This document shows, piece after piece, positions 51,047 to 62,311 of a stretch of DNA of 64,000 nucleotides. Each line of letters opens with the position of its first letter. The first letter of the stretch is position 1. A model generated the notes under the pieces. It was given only the letters and a program-made list of their open reading frames with translations, made no database searches and was not told the origin of the DNA. Location of the stretch: assembly GCA_035570055.1 (NCBI GenBank), contig DATMLM010000089.1, forward strand, positions 109,758-173,757, given 5' to 3'. A program made the translations under genes and the position numbers. Source of the DNA: DASRDS01 sp035570055. Lineage in GTDB: Bacteria; Gemmatimonadota; Gemmatimonadetes; Gemmatimonadales; Gemmatimonadaceae.

Positions 51047-51499
51047 ATGCGAGCGTGGTCGTTGACCGCGCTTCGGCTCGTCATGGGCCTTGGTTTCATG
51101 GCCCATGGCTGGGCGAAGTGGACCAGAGGGCCCGCCAACTTCGCGAAGCTATTGCATCAAGTTGGCGTACCTCATCCCGTGCTCGCGGCGTGGTCAGTGA
51201 CGATGCTCGAGCTGTTCGGCGGTCTCGCGCTCTTCGTGGGGGCGTTCGTCGCCCTCGTGAGCATCCCGCTCATTCTGTCGATGATCGGGGCCATGCTCAC
51301 CGTCCAACTGCGCTACGGCTTCAGCTCCATCAACACCATTGGCCTGACGCCAGAGGGCCCCGTGTTCGGGCCGCCAGGCTATGAGATCAATCTCCTGTAT
51401 ATCGCGGGTTTGCTCGCCCTGGCGTTAGGCGGCCCGGACGCGCTGTCCTTGGATCGGTGGCGCGCAGAGCGCCATGGCAGGTCGGCCGCCCGCGGGTAA
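51047..51499 (+). CDS. DoxX family membrane protein
   Basis: 150 residues, one base after the msrB stop. Four helices: LRLVMGLGFMAHGWAKW (with the DoxX GxxxAxHGxxK pattern), VTMLELFGGLALFVGAFVAL, IPLILSMIGAMLTVQL and INLLYIAGLLALALGG. DoxX proteins are linked to membrane thiol redox and oxidative-stress defence in several bacteria. Cotranscription with msrB supports a stress role. Confidence 0.88.
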   Translation: MRAWSLTALRLVMGLGFMAHGWAKWTRGPANFAKLLHQVGVPHPVLAAWSVTMLELFGGLALFVGAFVALVSIPLILSMIGAMLTVQLRYGFSSINTIGLTPEGPVFGPPGYEINLLYIAGLLALALGGPDALSLDRWRAERHGRSAARG

Positions 51500-51509
51500 G
51501 TTATCCCGC
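51492..51509 (+). promoter_or_regulatory. Hairpin ending at the symporter start codon
   Basis: GCGGG-TAAGTTAT-CCCGC: a 5-bp GC stem whose loop carries the doxX stop TAA (51497-51499) and which abuts ATG 51510. A ribosome finishing doxX would melt it, so translation of the symporter may depend on doxX translation. Confidence 0.4.
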
Positions 51510-53209
<1,700 letters not shown>

Positions 53210-53213
<4 letters not shown>

Positions 53214-54292
53214 CGGCAGCCGAATTATTCCGTCAGCAGTTCCGCTCTGAGCCCCGGGTGGTGGCCTCGGCACCGGGGCGTGTGAACCTGATTGGCGAGC
53301 ACACGGATTACAATGGTGGCGACGTGCTCCCGATTGCGATCGCCCAACGCACCACGGTGGCAATCGCACCGGCGAACGAGAGTGTGGCTGTTTCCGCGCA
53401 GCAACCCTTGCTCGGCCGGTTCTCGGTGGCGCATCTCGCGCCCGAGCGGCGCTGGTGGGATTACGTTGGCGGCGTAGCTGCCGCGTTCCAGGACTCTGGC
53501 TACGAGATCACGGACTTCCAGATCGCGGTCGTCAGTGATGTGCCGGTCGGCGCTGGCCTCAGCTCGTCGGCCGCGCTCGAAACCGCGACTGCGTTCGCCC
53601 TGGCGCGATTGTTCGGCCACGACATCCCACCCCAACGACTCGCCCTGCTCGGCACCCGCGCCGAGCGAGAGTTCGTCGGTGTGGCCTCAGGGATCATGGA
53701 CCAGCAGGCCTCGGCGCTGGGCGCCGCGCACCAGGCGGTGCACATCCGCTGCGACACCGGCGCATACGAGCACGTGCCGTTCGACGACGCCGTTCTCATC
53801 TTCGACACGGGCGTTCGCCGTGCGCTGGCCGACTCGGCGTTCAACGACCGCCGCGCCGAGTGCCAGGCTGCACTCACGCACCTCCGCTCACTCCGTCCGT
53901 CGCTGCCAAGCCTCGCCGCGGCCGACCTCGATCTCTTGCGCGAAGCCCACTTACCCCCACCTCTCGATCGCCGCGCCCGCCACGTCGTGACCGAGATGGC
54001 CCGCGTCCGCGCGGTCGTCGACGCCCTGCGCGTAGGCAGCACACTCCCAGGCGAAGCGCTGTTCGCCTCGCACGAGTCACTCCGTGTCGACTACGAGTGC
54101 TCCTCGCCCGAGCTCGACGCATTCGTCGCCCGCGCCCGCCAGACCGATGGGATCACGGGTGCTCGCCTCACCGGCGCCGGCTGGGGCGGCTGCGCGATCG
54201 CCGTCGGCAACCCGCGCGCGCTCGCCACGCTCGATGACGGGTGGATCACACACGCCGCTGCCGGCGCGCGGATCGAGCACAGCCACGTGTAA
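53210..54292 (+). CDS. galK: Galactokinase
   Basis: 360 residues from TTG 53210, whose TTGA overlaps the symporter stop. All three GHMP motifs are present: SAPGRVNLIGEHTDYNGG near the N-terminus, VPVGAGLSSSAALE for ATP, and GARLTGAGWGGCAIA near the C-terminus. Phosphorylates galactose to galactose-1-phosphate. No galT or galE is nearby; a GalU-type nucleotidyltransferase lies at 58.5 kb. Confidence 0.95.
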
Positions 54293-54303
54293 TTCTCTCT
54301 CAC

Positions 54304-54906
54304 TCACGACGGTGGTGGATGACCACACCACTCGTTGCGCTCCGTCTCGACAAACACGACGGGTCCGTTGCTTCTCGGAACTAATGCGATGGCCATGGGG
54401 TGCTCGTAGACGTCGTTGTGACACCCGGGGCTGACTCCGATTCTCGATCGGACGAGTACGTAAAGCGAATCGGCGCGTGCGACAGCGCCTAAGATCGCAA
54501 TGTCAGGTCCGACTAGTGACCGACTGTTTCCCGCAACGATGACCATAACGCGATCAAAGTCGACCGGTGGCGCCACTCTCCGGTTTGAGCTGACCCGCGC
54601 GCGACTCCAAAATGCTTCCCACTGTGGCTGATCGCGTATTACTTGCCGCACTCGCTCCGTGGCGAATCCTGAGACATCCAAGAACAGGACGCGGAGCATC
54701 TGATCGTCGCCACTCAGCGGGCGGACCGAAACCGATGTGCCCGGTGGCAGTGAATCGAACGAAGGGCGCTGCGCGGCCGCCGGGCGACCCGACAAAAGAA
54801 AACCCATCAGTGGGATTGCCCACGCGCTTACCAGTCGAGCGTCGCACGGTAGCCGTATAACGCAAGCAGCGCTGCCGTGCGTGAGCGTCTCCAATCTCGT
54901 CACCAT
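54304..54906 (-). CDS. Exported protein with PrcB-like C-terminal domain
   Basis: 200 residues or about 167 if the ATG at 54807 is used. Hydrophobic export segment SAWAIPLMGFLLSGRPAAAQ. The C-terminal ~100 residues resemble the PrcB C-terminal domain: DQPQWEAFWSRAR, APPVDFDRVMVIVAGN, SLYVLVRSRIGVSPGCHN, then HPMAIALVPRSNGPVVFVET. PrcB proteins accompany secreted proteases; a subtilisin-like lipoprotein is encoded 0.3 kb away on the other strand. Function tentative. Confidence 0.65.
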   Translation of the reverse strand: MVTRLETLTHGSAACVIRLPCDARLVSAWAIPLMGFLLSGRPAAAQRPSFDSLPPGTSVSVRPLSGDDQMLRVLFLDVSGFATERVRQVIRDQPQWEAFWSRARVSSNRRVAPPVDFDRVMVIVAGNSRSLVGPDIAILGAVARADSLYVLVRSRIGVSPGCHNDVYEHPMAIALVPRSNGPVVFVETERNEWCGHPPPS

Positions 54907-55217
54907 TGGCGACCTCGGTATGGTCGGTTGCTATCCAAGCGGCTGTCATCGTTCTACCCCGACTACGTGTGTCAGGCGAGGTCTGGGGCCGTCATCTAAA
55001 GAGACGCGTGACCGCGTGACGCTTCACATCGTGTCGCCTTCGCACCCGTGTGACGCCACGAGCGGGCATCGGATAACCTCTGTAAACTCGCACTGATGCG
55101 CCTTGTACGCCGTGTCAGTTCCGCCTAGTTTCGCCGCGCCCCAAAGCGTGTGCGCCAGCTCCGCGAGCTTACACAGGCTGGTGGGCCAACCTCCTTTGGT
55201 CTGCAGAGGCATAGTCA
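54907..55217. other. Intergenic region before the subtilisin-like gene
   Basis: 311 bp with no convincing gene. It contains two close GCGTGAC direct repeats (about 55006-55020) and a short CAGCTC/GAGCTT hairpin near 55157-55171. AGAGG lies about nine bases before ATG 55218. No strong -35/-10 pair is seen. Base composition is less GC-rich than the flanks. Confidence 0.4.
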
Positions 55218-58200
55218 ATGACACGCGAACTGATCGTGCGTCGAGTGATACCCGTACTGGCGCTAGTCATCGCGACGGTCTTTGCGTGTCGCGAAGCCAC
55301 GCAGCCGATGGCGCCGCACGCTGGTGCAGGCAAACTGGCTGCGCGATCGCGTCACGGGATACCAATTCCGTACACGATTCAGTGTCACGGTCGTCGCAGC
55401 AAGCGCACGTTCTCGTGCGCACAGGCCGTGCCGAAACTCGCGGGGCGCGAAAAATTCATGCCGCGTGTGACGACCCGCGGGGCAGCGGCGACGCGCGCTC
55501 GGGGTGTAGTCTCAAAAGATGTGGTCATTGGCGGCAGCCAAGGTCAATACATCACGCTCACGACATCCAATTACGCGTTCGATACGATCTCGAACATTTT
55601 TTCTCTCGACGCGGCGGTGCAGAACGATCTGGGTGAACCGCTCGGGACGCCCGATGGGTCAACGGTCACGGGCATCAAAGTGTTCGTGTCGGCACTGTAC
55701 GTAACGGCAGGTTCCGGCGCGATTTACATTGCCAACCCCGACGGCACGGGCACGTTTACCGCTACCAATCAGCCGTACTGGTTGTACAACCAGATGCTCG
55801 CTCCGCAGCAAGTCTCGAATAGTAGAAACTGGCAGATCTATCTCGCGCCGGCAGTCGACAATTTCTTCATATCTATCGAGACATACGCCGGGTTTCCGGC
55901 GGAGTTTACCATTCCAGCAGCGGCGCCCGACACCACGGTCGACAGCATCTATGCTAGCTCGAACGTCACGAACTCGGATCCGAACTACGCTGGCCCGCAC
56001 CTGTTCAATGCGGTGACTGTGGATTTTGCGAGGGACACGTCGATCGGTGATCGTGCGCTGGCCGTCGCCGCCATTGGCGGTACCGTGGTTGGCGGTTGGG
56101 ATTACATCAACAATGACGGATTCTATGTGATCCGCATACCCGGCGACAGCACAGGCGCCGGATTGGCTGCCGCGATCTCGACCCTGGAATCGCTCCCGCA
56201 AGTCGCCACTGCATCACCCGAGTTTATCCTCGATTCCAACGCGCTCGAATACCGCCGGCCACGAGACCATTTCCAGCCGTCAGATTGGCACTGGAATCCT
56301 GACAACCCTGGCGTGGATACCACATGGGCATTCTCGCGCGTGGAAGCCCCACTCGCCTGGGGGTGCGACACAGGGAGCACGACGACTCAGGTCGCAGTAG
56401 TCGACAACAATTTCCCGCAGGTCACGGACATCGATACGAACGCAGTTGGCACTGCGTGGACTCCGTTCGCTTCGGTGAAAAGTAACCATGGTGTGGCGAT
56501 GACCTCTATTATCGGGGCTCAGGGTAACAATGGCATCGGCATGGCTGGTATGATGTGGCGAGCACGCCTGCGCCTTTACGAGGTGGGCGTTACGATCGGT
56601 GACGAATGGACGCCCGAACGGGCAATTTCTGAGATTGCTCGAGCCGCGGAGGATGGGGCGCGTGTCATCAACATATCCCAAAATGCCGGCTTCGGCATAC
56701 TCTACGCCTTCGGCACGAAAGCCGATTCAACGAATGGACGTGAAGTGGCCGCCATCGCGAGCGTCATTGCGGAGTTGGACACTGCCATGTTGCGGGCCGA
56801 TTCCATTGCGCCCCAGAATCCGGTGTACGTCGTTAGTGCCGGTAACGAATCTGTCGGCAACGACAGGACCAACCCGTGGTGGAACGTCTTTCCCACGCTT
56901 GCGACTCTATTCTCAGGACGTGGGCTCGTCGCCGAGTGGACCAATTCGCAAGACAACCGTGGGGACGGGGCCAATTCTGGTCAGTATGTCAACATTGCGG
57001 CGCCTGGCGACAGCGTGATGAAACTGAACATCGACGGCACTGTTGGGCTCGTAAGTGGAAGCTCGCCCTCGGCGGCGCTGGTCACCGGCACGGTCGGCCT
57101 TCTCTTCGCCTTCGATTCCAGTATGAGCTCGACCAGCGCGGTAAGCTACATCATCCAAGGCGCTATCAATGGCGGCAGGCACACGAACGATGCTACGCCG
57201 GTGCCGATACTCAACGCGTACGAGTCACTCAAGCTCGTTGCTGCGCAATCTGGCGCACCACTGTGCGGTAACCGTCTCTGGTCGAGCGGGGGGTTCATCT
57301 ACGCTCAGCGCGGCAACGGCGCAACCGAAGCCATCGCGTCGACGGGCGGCGCGCCTGCCTGGAATGTCATCGCAATGCACGGCGGACACCGTATCGAGTT
57401 CACAACCGTGCACGGACGGTACAGCGCTGTGTACCGGGATGGATCGTGGCAGTCGCCGATTCAAGTACAAGATTCCATCACCGCAGCAACAGAAGCGCCA
57501 TCATACGGTGGTGGTCCAGGCGTAGTTCCCCAGAACGGAAACCAGTCAGCAGCTGACTCCCTACTAGGGGGGGCAGGGTGGTCAGTGTGGGGTGTCAATC
57601 ACGACGGCGACAGCGCGGTCACGGCCGTAGTGCATCAGAACTGGGGATCCTACCCGACGGGCATCGACACCGTATTCGTGATTAAAGGTAGGACACCTGT
57701 AGTGTTCAACGATTCCTCGGGGCCACTCGATACGGTCGGAACGATCGCATATCCGTCGGCGCAATACGTTATCTACCCTCAGTGCACCCTCTATCAGGAT
57801 GACGACGTTACGTGCATTGGCAATGCTGGGGGGTTGAACCGGATCGATTTCATACAGATCGCCTACGCACCCCGAGGTGATCGCGTTTTGGTCGCGATCA
57901 GCCAGGATACCATCCATTTTCAGACGTTGGCCACGCAGTTTTCGTGTGGCACTGGCGAGTTCATTTGCCAATCATGGCAGTCCGATGTGGTGCCGGATTC
58001 GACCACGGTGTACCAACTCAGCCTGCCGAGCCAGCCGAACCAAGCCCCAACGTTAATGACGACGTTGAGAGGCACCGACGTCTGGTGGCTGGGTCAATCC
58101 GAAGCGGACTCTACGATCGTGGCCGGCGTGGGGCCGCGTGACTATCGGATATTCGCCTATAACACTGGATCGGGGCAAGCTGATTTTGGCACCGGATGCA

Positions 58201-58427
58201 CCGTCGATTTTCGGCCCGGGAACTTCGGTGTCGCACTCCTCTCGGAACCCACCAGCGATGCGTGCGTCACTGACTGGTTGGGTGAAGGACCGGTTGCCCA
58301 ATTCGGCTCGGGTTCTATTTCTCCGAACCGAGTCTCGAAGAAGCGCAAGGTATCCATAACCAACAGGCCTCCGATTATTCGCATCGTGCGGCGCAAGGAG
58401 GGAAAGAAGCCGATCAGCACTCAGTAA
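55218..58427 (+). CDS. Large divergent subtilisin-like (S8) lipoprotein
   Basis: 1069 residues. N-terminal signal with Cys in ALVIATVFACREA. A prodomain-like region precedes the peptidase domain (~390-680). The catalytic Asp is in TTQVAVVDNNF, His in ASVKSNHGVAMTSIIGAQGN, the oxyanion Asn in VYVVSAGNES, and Ser in GLVSGSSPSAALVTGTVGLL, where the usual GTSMAAP is replaced by GSSPSAA. All triad residues remain but the surrounding motifs are unusual. About 380 C-terminal residues form beta-rich Gly/Ser/Asn domains. The gene is visibly less GC-rich and uses more A/T-ending codons than its neighbours, which suggests transfer. Confidence 0.8.
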   Translation: MTRELIVRRVIPVLALVIATVFACREATQPMAPHAGAGKLAARSRHGIPIPYTIQCHGRRSKRTFSCAQAVPKLAGREKFMPRVTTRGAAATRARGVVSKDVVIGGSQGQYITLTTSNYAFDTISNIFSLDAAVQNDLGEPLGTPDGSTVTGIKVFVSALYVTAGSGAIYIANPDGTGTFTATNQPYWLYNQMLAPQQVSNSRNWQIYLAPAVDNFFISIETYAGFPAEFTIPAAAPDTTVDSIYASSNVTNSDPNYAGPHLFNAVTVDFARDTSIGDRALAVAAIGGTVVGGWDYINNDGFYVIRIPGDSTGAGLAAAISTLESLPQVATASPEFILDSNALEYRRPRDHFQPSDWHWNPDNPGVDTTWAFSRVEAPLAWGCDTGSTTTQVAVVDNNFPQVTDIDTNAVGTAWTPFASVKSNHGVAMTSIIGAQGNNGIGMAGMMWRARLRLYEVGVTIGDEWTPERAISEIARAAEDGARVINISQNAGFGILYAFGTKADSTNGREVAAIASVIAELDTAMLRADSIAPQNPVYVVSAGNESVGNDRTNPWWNVFPTLATLFSGRGLVAEWTNSQDNRGDGANSGQYVNIAAPGDSVMKLNIDGTVGLVSGSSPSAALVTGTVGLLFAFDSSMSSTSAVSYIIQGAINGGRHTNDATPVPILNAYESLKLVAAQSGAPLCGNRLWSSGGFIYAQRGNGATEAIASTGGAPAWNVIAMHGGHRIEFTTVHGRYSAVYRDGSWQSPIQVQDSITAATEAPSYGGGPGVVPQNGNQSAADSLLGGAGWSVWGVNHDGDSAVTAVVHQNWGSYPTGIDTVFVIKGRTPVVFNDSSGPLDTVGTIAYPSAQYVIYPQCTLYQDDDVTCIGNAGGLNRIDFIQIAYAPRGDRVLVAISQDTIHFQTLATQFSCGTGEFICQSWQSDVVPDSTTVYQLSLPSQPNQAPTLMTTLRGTDVWWLGQSEADSTIVAGVGPRDYRIFAYNTGSGQADFGTGCTVDFRPGNFGVALLSEPTSDACVTDWLGEGPVAQFGSGSISPNRVSKKRKVSITNRPPIIRIVRRKEGKKPISTQ

Positions 58428-58492
58428 CCAGTGACTGACAGGCGACCCTGACCTCATTCGCGTCGTCGCCGCCCAGTCGCGCGCGCTGTCAC

Positions 58493-59233
58493 CTACTGCG
58501 ACCGGCCGAGCAGGGCATTGGCCTCTTCGTAGCCGCTCGGCAACCCGACGTCGAGGAACTGGCCGTCGATCACGCGGCCTTGGAGCGCGCCATGCGCGAG
58601 GAGCCATTGCATCAGCGGGACATCGTCGAGCTCGGCCCCCGCGGGAATCGTCCGCTCTACGACATCGATTGCCGCGAGCGCCTCGGGAAGAAATACAAAT
58701 CTGCCGACCGCCGTGTAGGCCGATGTCGCGCTTGTCGCTCCCTTATCGGAGATACGAGAGATGCGATATGCGCCGCCGTCGCGCACGCCATCGAGCGCCG
58801 CCGTAGCGCCCTTGCGCGCTGCCTGGCGGGCCCCGATCTCGATGATCGCGACGATGTTCGTCTTCGCTGCCCGATAGCCATCGACAACTTGCGCCAGCGC
58901 TGGGCGGGCGCCGACGAAAATATTGTCCGGGAGGGCGACGGCCAGTGGTTGGTCGGCGGCGAAGTCGCGGCCGTGGCGGATAGCGTCGGCGAGACCGCGA
59001 GGTTCGCGTTGGATGACAGTCTGGACGCCCGGCAGCCGCGCGAGATGCTCGACCAGGGCGTCTTTCCCAGGCGCCGAGACGACGAGGATTTCGTCAAAGC
59101 CACTCTCGGCGCATTCCTGGAGTACCCAGTCGATCGCGGGCCTGCCGGCGACCGGTACCATCTCCTTGGGTCCGTCGCCAGCGATAGCCCGCATGCGCGT
59201 GCCGCGTCCTCCGCAGGGGATCAATGCTCTCAC
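58493..59233 (-). CDS. Nucleoside-diphosphate-sugar pyrophosphorylase (GalU/RmlA-like)
   Basis: 246 residues. N-terminal nucleotide-binding signature ALIPCGGRGTRMRAIAGDGP then KEMVPVAGRPAID, then FDEILVVSAP, VIQREPRGLADAIRHGRDF, VALPDNIFVG (metal Asp), and ISDKGATSATSAYTAVGRFV. Makes NDP-sugars from sugar-1-phosphate; which sugar is not clear. Its start overlaps the hydrolase gene's stop by 4 bp. Confidence 0.9.
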   Translation of the reverse strand: MRALIPCGGRGTRMRAIAGDGPKEMVPVAGRPAIDWVLQECAESGFDEILVVSAPGKDALVEHLARLPGVQTVIQREPRGLADAIRHGRDFAADQPLAVALPDNIFVGARPALAQVVDGYRAAKTNIVAIIEIGARQAARKGATAALDGVRDGGAYRISRISDKGATSATSAYTAVGRFVFLPEALAAIDVVERTIPAGAELDDVPLMQWLLAHGALQGRVIDGQFLDVGLPSGYEEANALLGRSQ

Positions 59234-59898
59234 GGCGCGTCGAGGAATGCCGTGACCGTTGGCACAATGATAGGCGTGAAGACTGTCATGTGAGTCGCCC
59301 CGGGGACGATCTCGAGGCGGCCATCGCGGAGCAAGCCGAGAAATTCTTGGCCGTGGCCAGCGCGCTCGCCATCGGCGCTGCCGAATAGGACTAGCGTGGG
59401 AGCACGGATGTCTTTCACGGCTACTGTCCAGTCATAGTCGACCTGGAGCAATTCGGCGATCTTCGCATAAAGAGGGGGAGCGTTCTCGGGGATACTTTGA
59501 CCCATCTGCTCCATTCTGGCGAGTGTTTCGTCCGACCAGCCACGTCGCTTGTATGGCCGCGAAACGATGACGAGCTTGTTCACGATGCCGGGATGTCGGC
59601 TGGCGACATGCAACGCCACGCCGCCGCCGAGCGAGTAACCCATGATGTCGGCCCGGTCGACGTTGAGGTCGCTGAGCAGATCTGCGATGTCGTCCGCCAT
59701 GGTCTCCGCCCGAATTGGCCGATCGGAATCGGGCGTGCGCCCGTGACCTTGCAAGTCGACGGCAATCACGCGCCGGGTCGCCGCGAGCGCCGGCAACAGG
59801 TCGCCGAGCGTGGCGGTGCTGCCGAACGCGCCAGGAATGAGCACGAGCGGAAATCCAGTCCCATGGATTTCGTGGTAGAGTCTCATATTATCAGCCAT
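59230..59898 (-). CDS. Alpha/beta hydrolase
   Basis: About 222 residues from ATG 59898 (MADN...) or 218 from ATG 59886 (MRLYHEIHGTG). Fold landmarks: GFPLVLIPGAFGST (oxyanion), VIAVDLQGHGRTP, nucleophile elbow DIMGYSLGGGVAL (Ser), PTLVLFGSADGE (Asp) and PGATHMTVF (His). Substrate unknown. The MADN start would overlap the divergent GH3 start codon; MRLYHE leaves a 10-bp gap. Confidence 0.85.
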   Translation of the reverse strand: MADNMRLYHEIHGTGFPLVLIPGAFGSTATLGDLLPALAATRRVIAVDLQGHGRTPDSDRPIRAETMADDIADLLSDLNVDRADIMGYSLGGGVALHVASRHPGIVNKLVIVSRPYKRRGWSDETLARMEQMGQSIPENAPPLYAKIAELLQVDYDWTVAVKDIRAPTLVLFGSADGERAGHGQEFLGLLRDGRLEIVPGATHMTVFTPIIVPTVTAFLDAP

Positions 59899-62311
59899 GC
59901 CTCTCGCATTGTGTCTCCTCCTCGCCCTGCACGATAGCGCCGCGGTCGCGCGCCGCGTCGACAGTCTCATGGTCCGGATGACGATCGAGCAAAAGCTCGA
60001 GCTCATCGGCGGCGTCGACGACATGTTCATTCGGTCGATCCCATCCGTGGGATGGCCGCGTCTCAAGATGTCCGACGGTCCGATGGGCGTACGAACTTGG
60101 GGGCCGACGGCCGGTTACGCCATAGGCATTGGTCTCGCGGCGTCGTGGGATCCCGACCTCGCACAAGTGGTCGGTGCGCACATCGGCCGCGACGCGAGAG
60201 CACGAGGCGTGCACATTCTGCTCGGCCCGGGTGTCAACATGTATCGCGCGCCGATGAACGGGCGCAACTTCGAGTACATGGGCGAAGACCCGTATCTGGC
60301 CGCCCGGACGGCGGTCGGCTACGTGCGCGGCGTGCAGTCGCAGGGTGTCGTGGCGACGATCAAGCACTACGCCGCGAACAACGAAGAGTACGATCGCCAC
60401 AACGTGTCGTCGGATGTGAGCGAGCAGGCACTGCGCGAGATCTATCTGCCCACGTTCGAGGCCGCGGTGCGTGAGGCGCACGTCGGCGCGATCATGGACT
60501 CGTACAATTTCCTGAATGGCGTGCACGCGACGCAGAACGCCTGGCTCAATGACAGCGTCGCCAAACGCGACTGGGGGTTCGACGGCGTCATCATGTCCGA
60601 CTGGGACGCGACGTATGATGGCGTAGAGGCGGCGAATGGCGGGTTGGATCTGGAGATGCCATGGGGGCATTTCATGAACCCCCAGACGTTGGCGGCCGCG
60701 ATTCAGGATGGCCGCGTATCGGTGGCGACGATCGACGACAAGGTTCGCCGCATTCTGCGCCTCGCCATTCGGTTCGGGTTTCTCGATCGTGAGCAGCGCG
60801 ATACCAATGCGCCACTGTTCAGCCCCGACGATCGTGCGATCGCTCTTCGAAGTGCTCTCGAGGGAATGGTTCTGCTCAAGAACGACGGACATCTGCTGCC
60901 GTTCGACCCCAAGCGGGTGCACACGATCGCGGTGATCGGGCCGGACGCGTGGCCGGCGCGGCCGAGCGCGGGCGGAAGCGCGCAGATCGAGGCGTTCGCG
61001 CCGGTGAGCATTCTGGAAGGGATCACGAGTGCGTTTCCGGCGAAGGTCCTGTACGCGCGCGGGATTCCGACGGATACGGATATCGTGGGCACCACCGGGA
61101 TGCGGCTCCATCAGGAGATCTTCGACAACGATGCGTTCACCGGGGCGCCGATCGACACGACGACCATCGACGGACTGCCACCCGACGGCATGACGCCTCT
61201 GCCGCGCGCCGCGCGCGGCGTGCGATGGACGGGGACGTACACGTCCGAGATGGGCGGGCCGCATCTCATCATCGTTCGGGTTTACGACGGCTACCAGCTC
61301 ACCGTCAACGACACGGCCGTCGTCACGCAGCAGGCCGCCGAGGGGGCATCGATGAAATGGGCGGTCGTGAATTTGGGTGCTGGTCAGCCTACGCGCGTGC
61401 AGCTCTCGGTCGTGCCGCGGTCGCAGTCTCCGCGGGTGATCCTGGGAGTTCGCGCGATGCAGAGCCTGGTGAGCCCGGAGGCTATCCGCATAGCCAAGGC
61501 CGCTGACGTTGTGGTCGTCTCCGTCGGATTCGATCCGTCGAACGAGGCCGAGGGGTCAGATCGGACGTTCTCACTCCCCTGGGGACAGGAGATGCTGATC
61601 AACGCCATCGCCGCGGTAAATCCCCGCACCGTGGTCACGGTCACCTCCGGCGGCGCGGTCGGGACCGACGGCTGGCTCTCGCACGTGCCCGCGCTGTTGC
61701 AGACCTGGTATCCAGGGCAGGAAGGGGGGACTGCCGTGGCCAAGGTCTTGGCCGGCTCGGCAAATCCCGAGGGACATTTGCCGATCAGCTTCGAGAAGCG
61801 GTGGGAGGATAATCCCACGCACGACAGCTATTACGCCACGAATGGTCACGTGACATACAGCGAAGGGGTCTTTCTCGGCTATCGCTATTACACCGGGTCC
61901 TCCACCAAACCGCTATTCCCATTTGGCTACGGGCTCTCGTATACGACATTCTCGTTCAGCCATCTATCGGTCAGCCCCCAGCACGTCGTGTCGTTTGATG
62001 TGACCAACACGGGTTCACGCGGTGGGGCCGAGGTCGCCCAGGTGTATGTCGGCGACCCATCCGCGCGCATCAAGCGGCCGACGAGGGAGCTCAAGGGCTT
62101 CAAGAAGGTTCGCCTTGCGCCCGGCGAGACGAAGCATGTGACCGTCCAACTCGACGCGCGGGCGTTCTCGTACTGGGACCACGGCTGGCGGATCGACCCG
62201 GGCCAGTTCGTGATCTATGTCGGCGACTCGTCAGAGCACACGCCGCTCAGCGTGACTTTGGACGTTGGATCTGCCCCGGGATCCGCCGCCCACGGGCCGA
62301 GTCACCAATGA
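59897..62311 (+). CDS. GH3 family beta-glycosidase with PA14-like insert
   Basis: 804 residues. Short N-terminal export segment (MPLALCLLLALHDSAAVA). GH3 N-terminal barrel (30-300): GVHILLGPGVNMYRAPMNGR, NFEYMGEDPYLAARTA, VVATIKHYAANN, and the nucleophile Asp in DGVIMSDWDATYDGVEA. GH3 C-terminal domain with the acid/base Glu region NEAEGSDRTFSLP, interrupted at about 380-500 by a PA14-like beta domain (GMTPLPRAARGVRWTGTYT). Fibronectin-III-like tail (FGYGLSYTTFSFSHL, AQVYVGDPSARIKRPTRELK). Likely a periplasmic beta-glucosidase. TATTAT lies five bases before ATG. The 3' end overlaps the next gene by 65 bp. Confidence 0.93.
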   Translation: MPLALCLLLALHDSAAVARRVDSLMVRMTIEQKLELIGGVDDMFIRSIPSVGWPRLKMSDGPMGVRTWGPTAGYAIGIGLAASWDPDLAQVVGAHIGRDARARGVHILLGPGVNMYRAPMNGRNFEYMGEDPYLAARTAVGYVRGVQSQGVVATIKHYAANNEEYDRHNVSSDVSEQALREIYLPTFEAAVREAHVGAIMDSYNFLNGVHATQNAWLNDSVAKRDWGFDGVIMSDWDATYDGVEAANGGLDLEMPWGHFMNPQTLAAAIQDGRVSVATIDDKVRRILRLAIRFGFLDREQRDTNAPLFSPDDRAIALRSALEGMVLLKNDGHLLPFDPKRVHTIAVIGPDAWPARPSAGGSAQIEAFAPVSILEGITSAFPAKVLYARGIPTDTDIVGTTGMRLHQEIFDNDAFTGAPIDTTTIDGLPPDGMTPLPRAARGVRWTGTYTSEMGGPHLIIVRVYDGYQLTVNDTAVVTQQAAEGASMKWAVVNLGAGQPTRVQLSVVPRSQSPRVILGVRAMQSLVSPEAIRIAKAADVVVVSVGFDPSNEAEGSDRTFSLPWGQEMLINAIAAVNPRTVVTVTSGGAVGTDGWLSHVPALLQTWYPGQEGGTAVAKVLAGSANPEGHLPISFEKRWEDNPTHDSYYATNGHVTYSEGVFLGYRYYTGSSTKPLFPFGYGLSYTTFSFSHLSVSPQHVVSFDVTNTGSRGGAEVAQVYVGDPSARIKRPTRELKGFKKVRLAPGETKHVTVQLDARAFSYWDHGWRIDPGQFVIYVGDSSEHTPLSVTLDVGSAPGSAAHGPSHQ

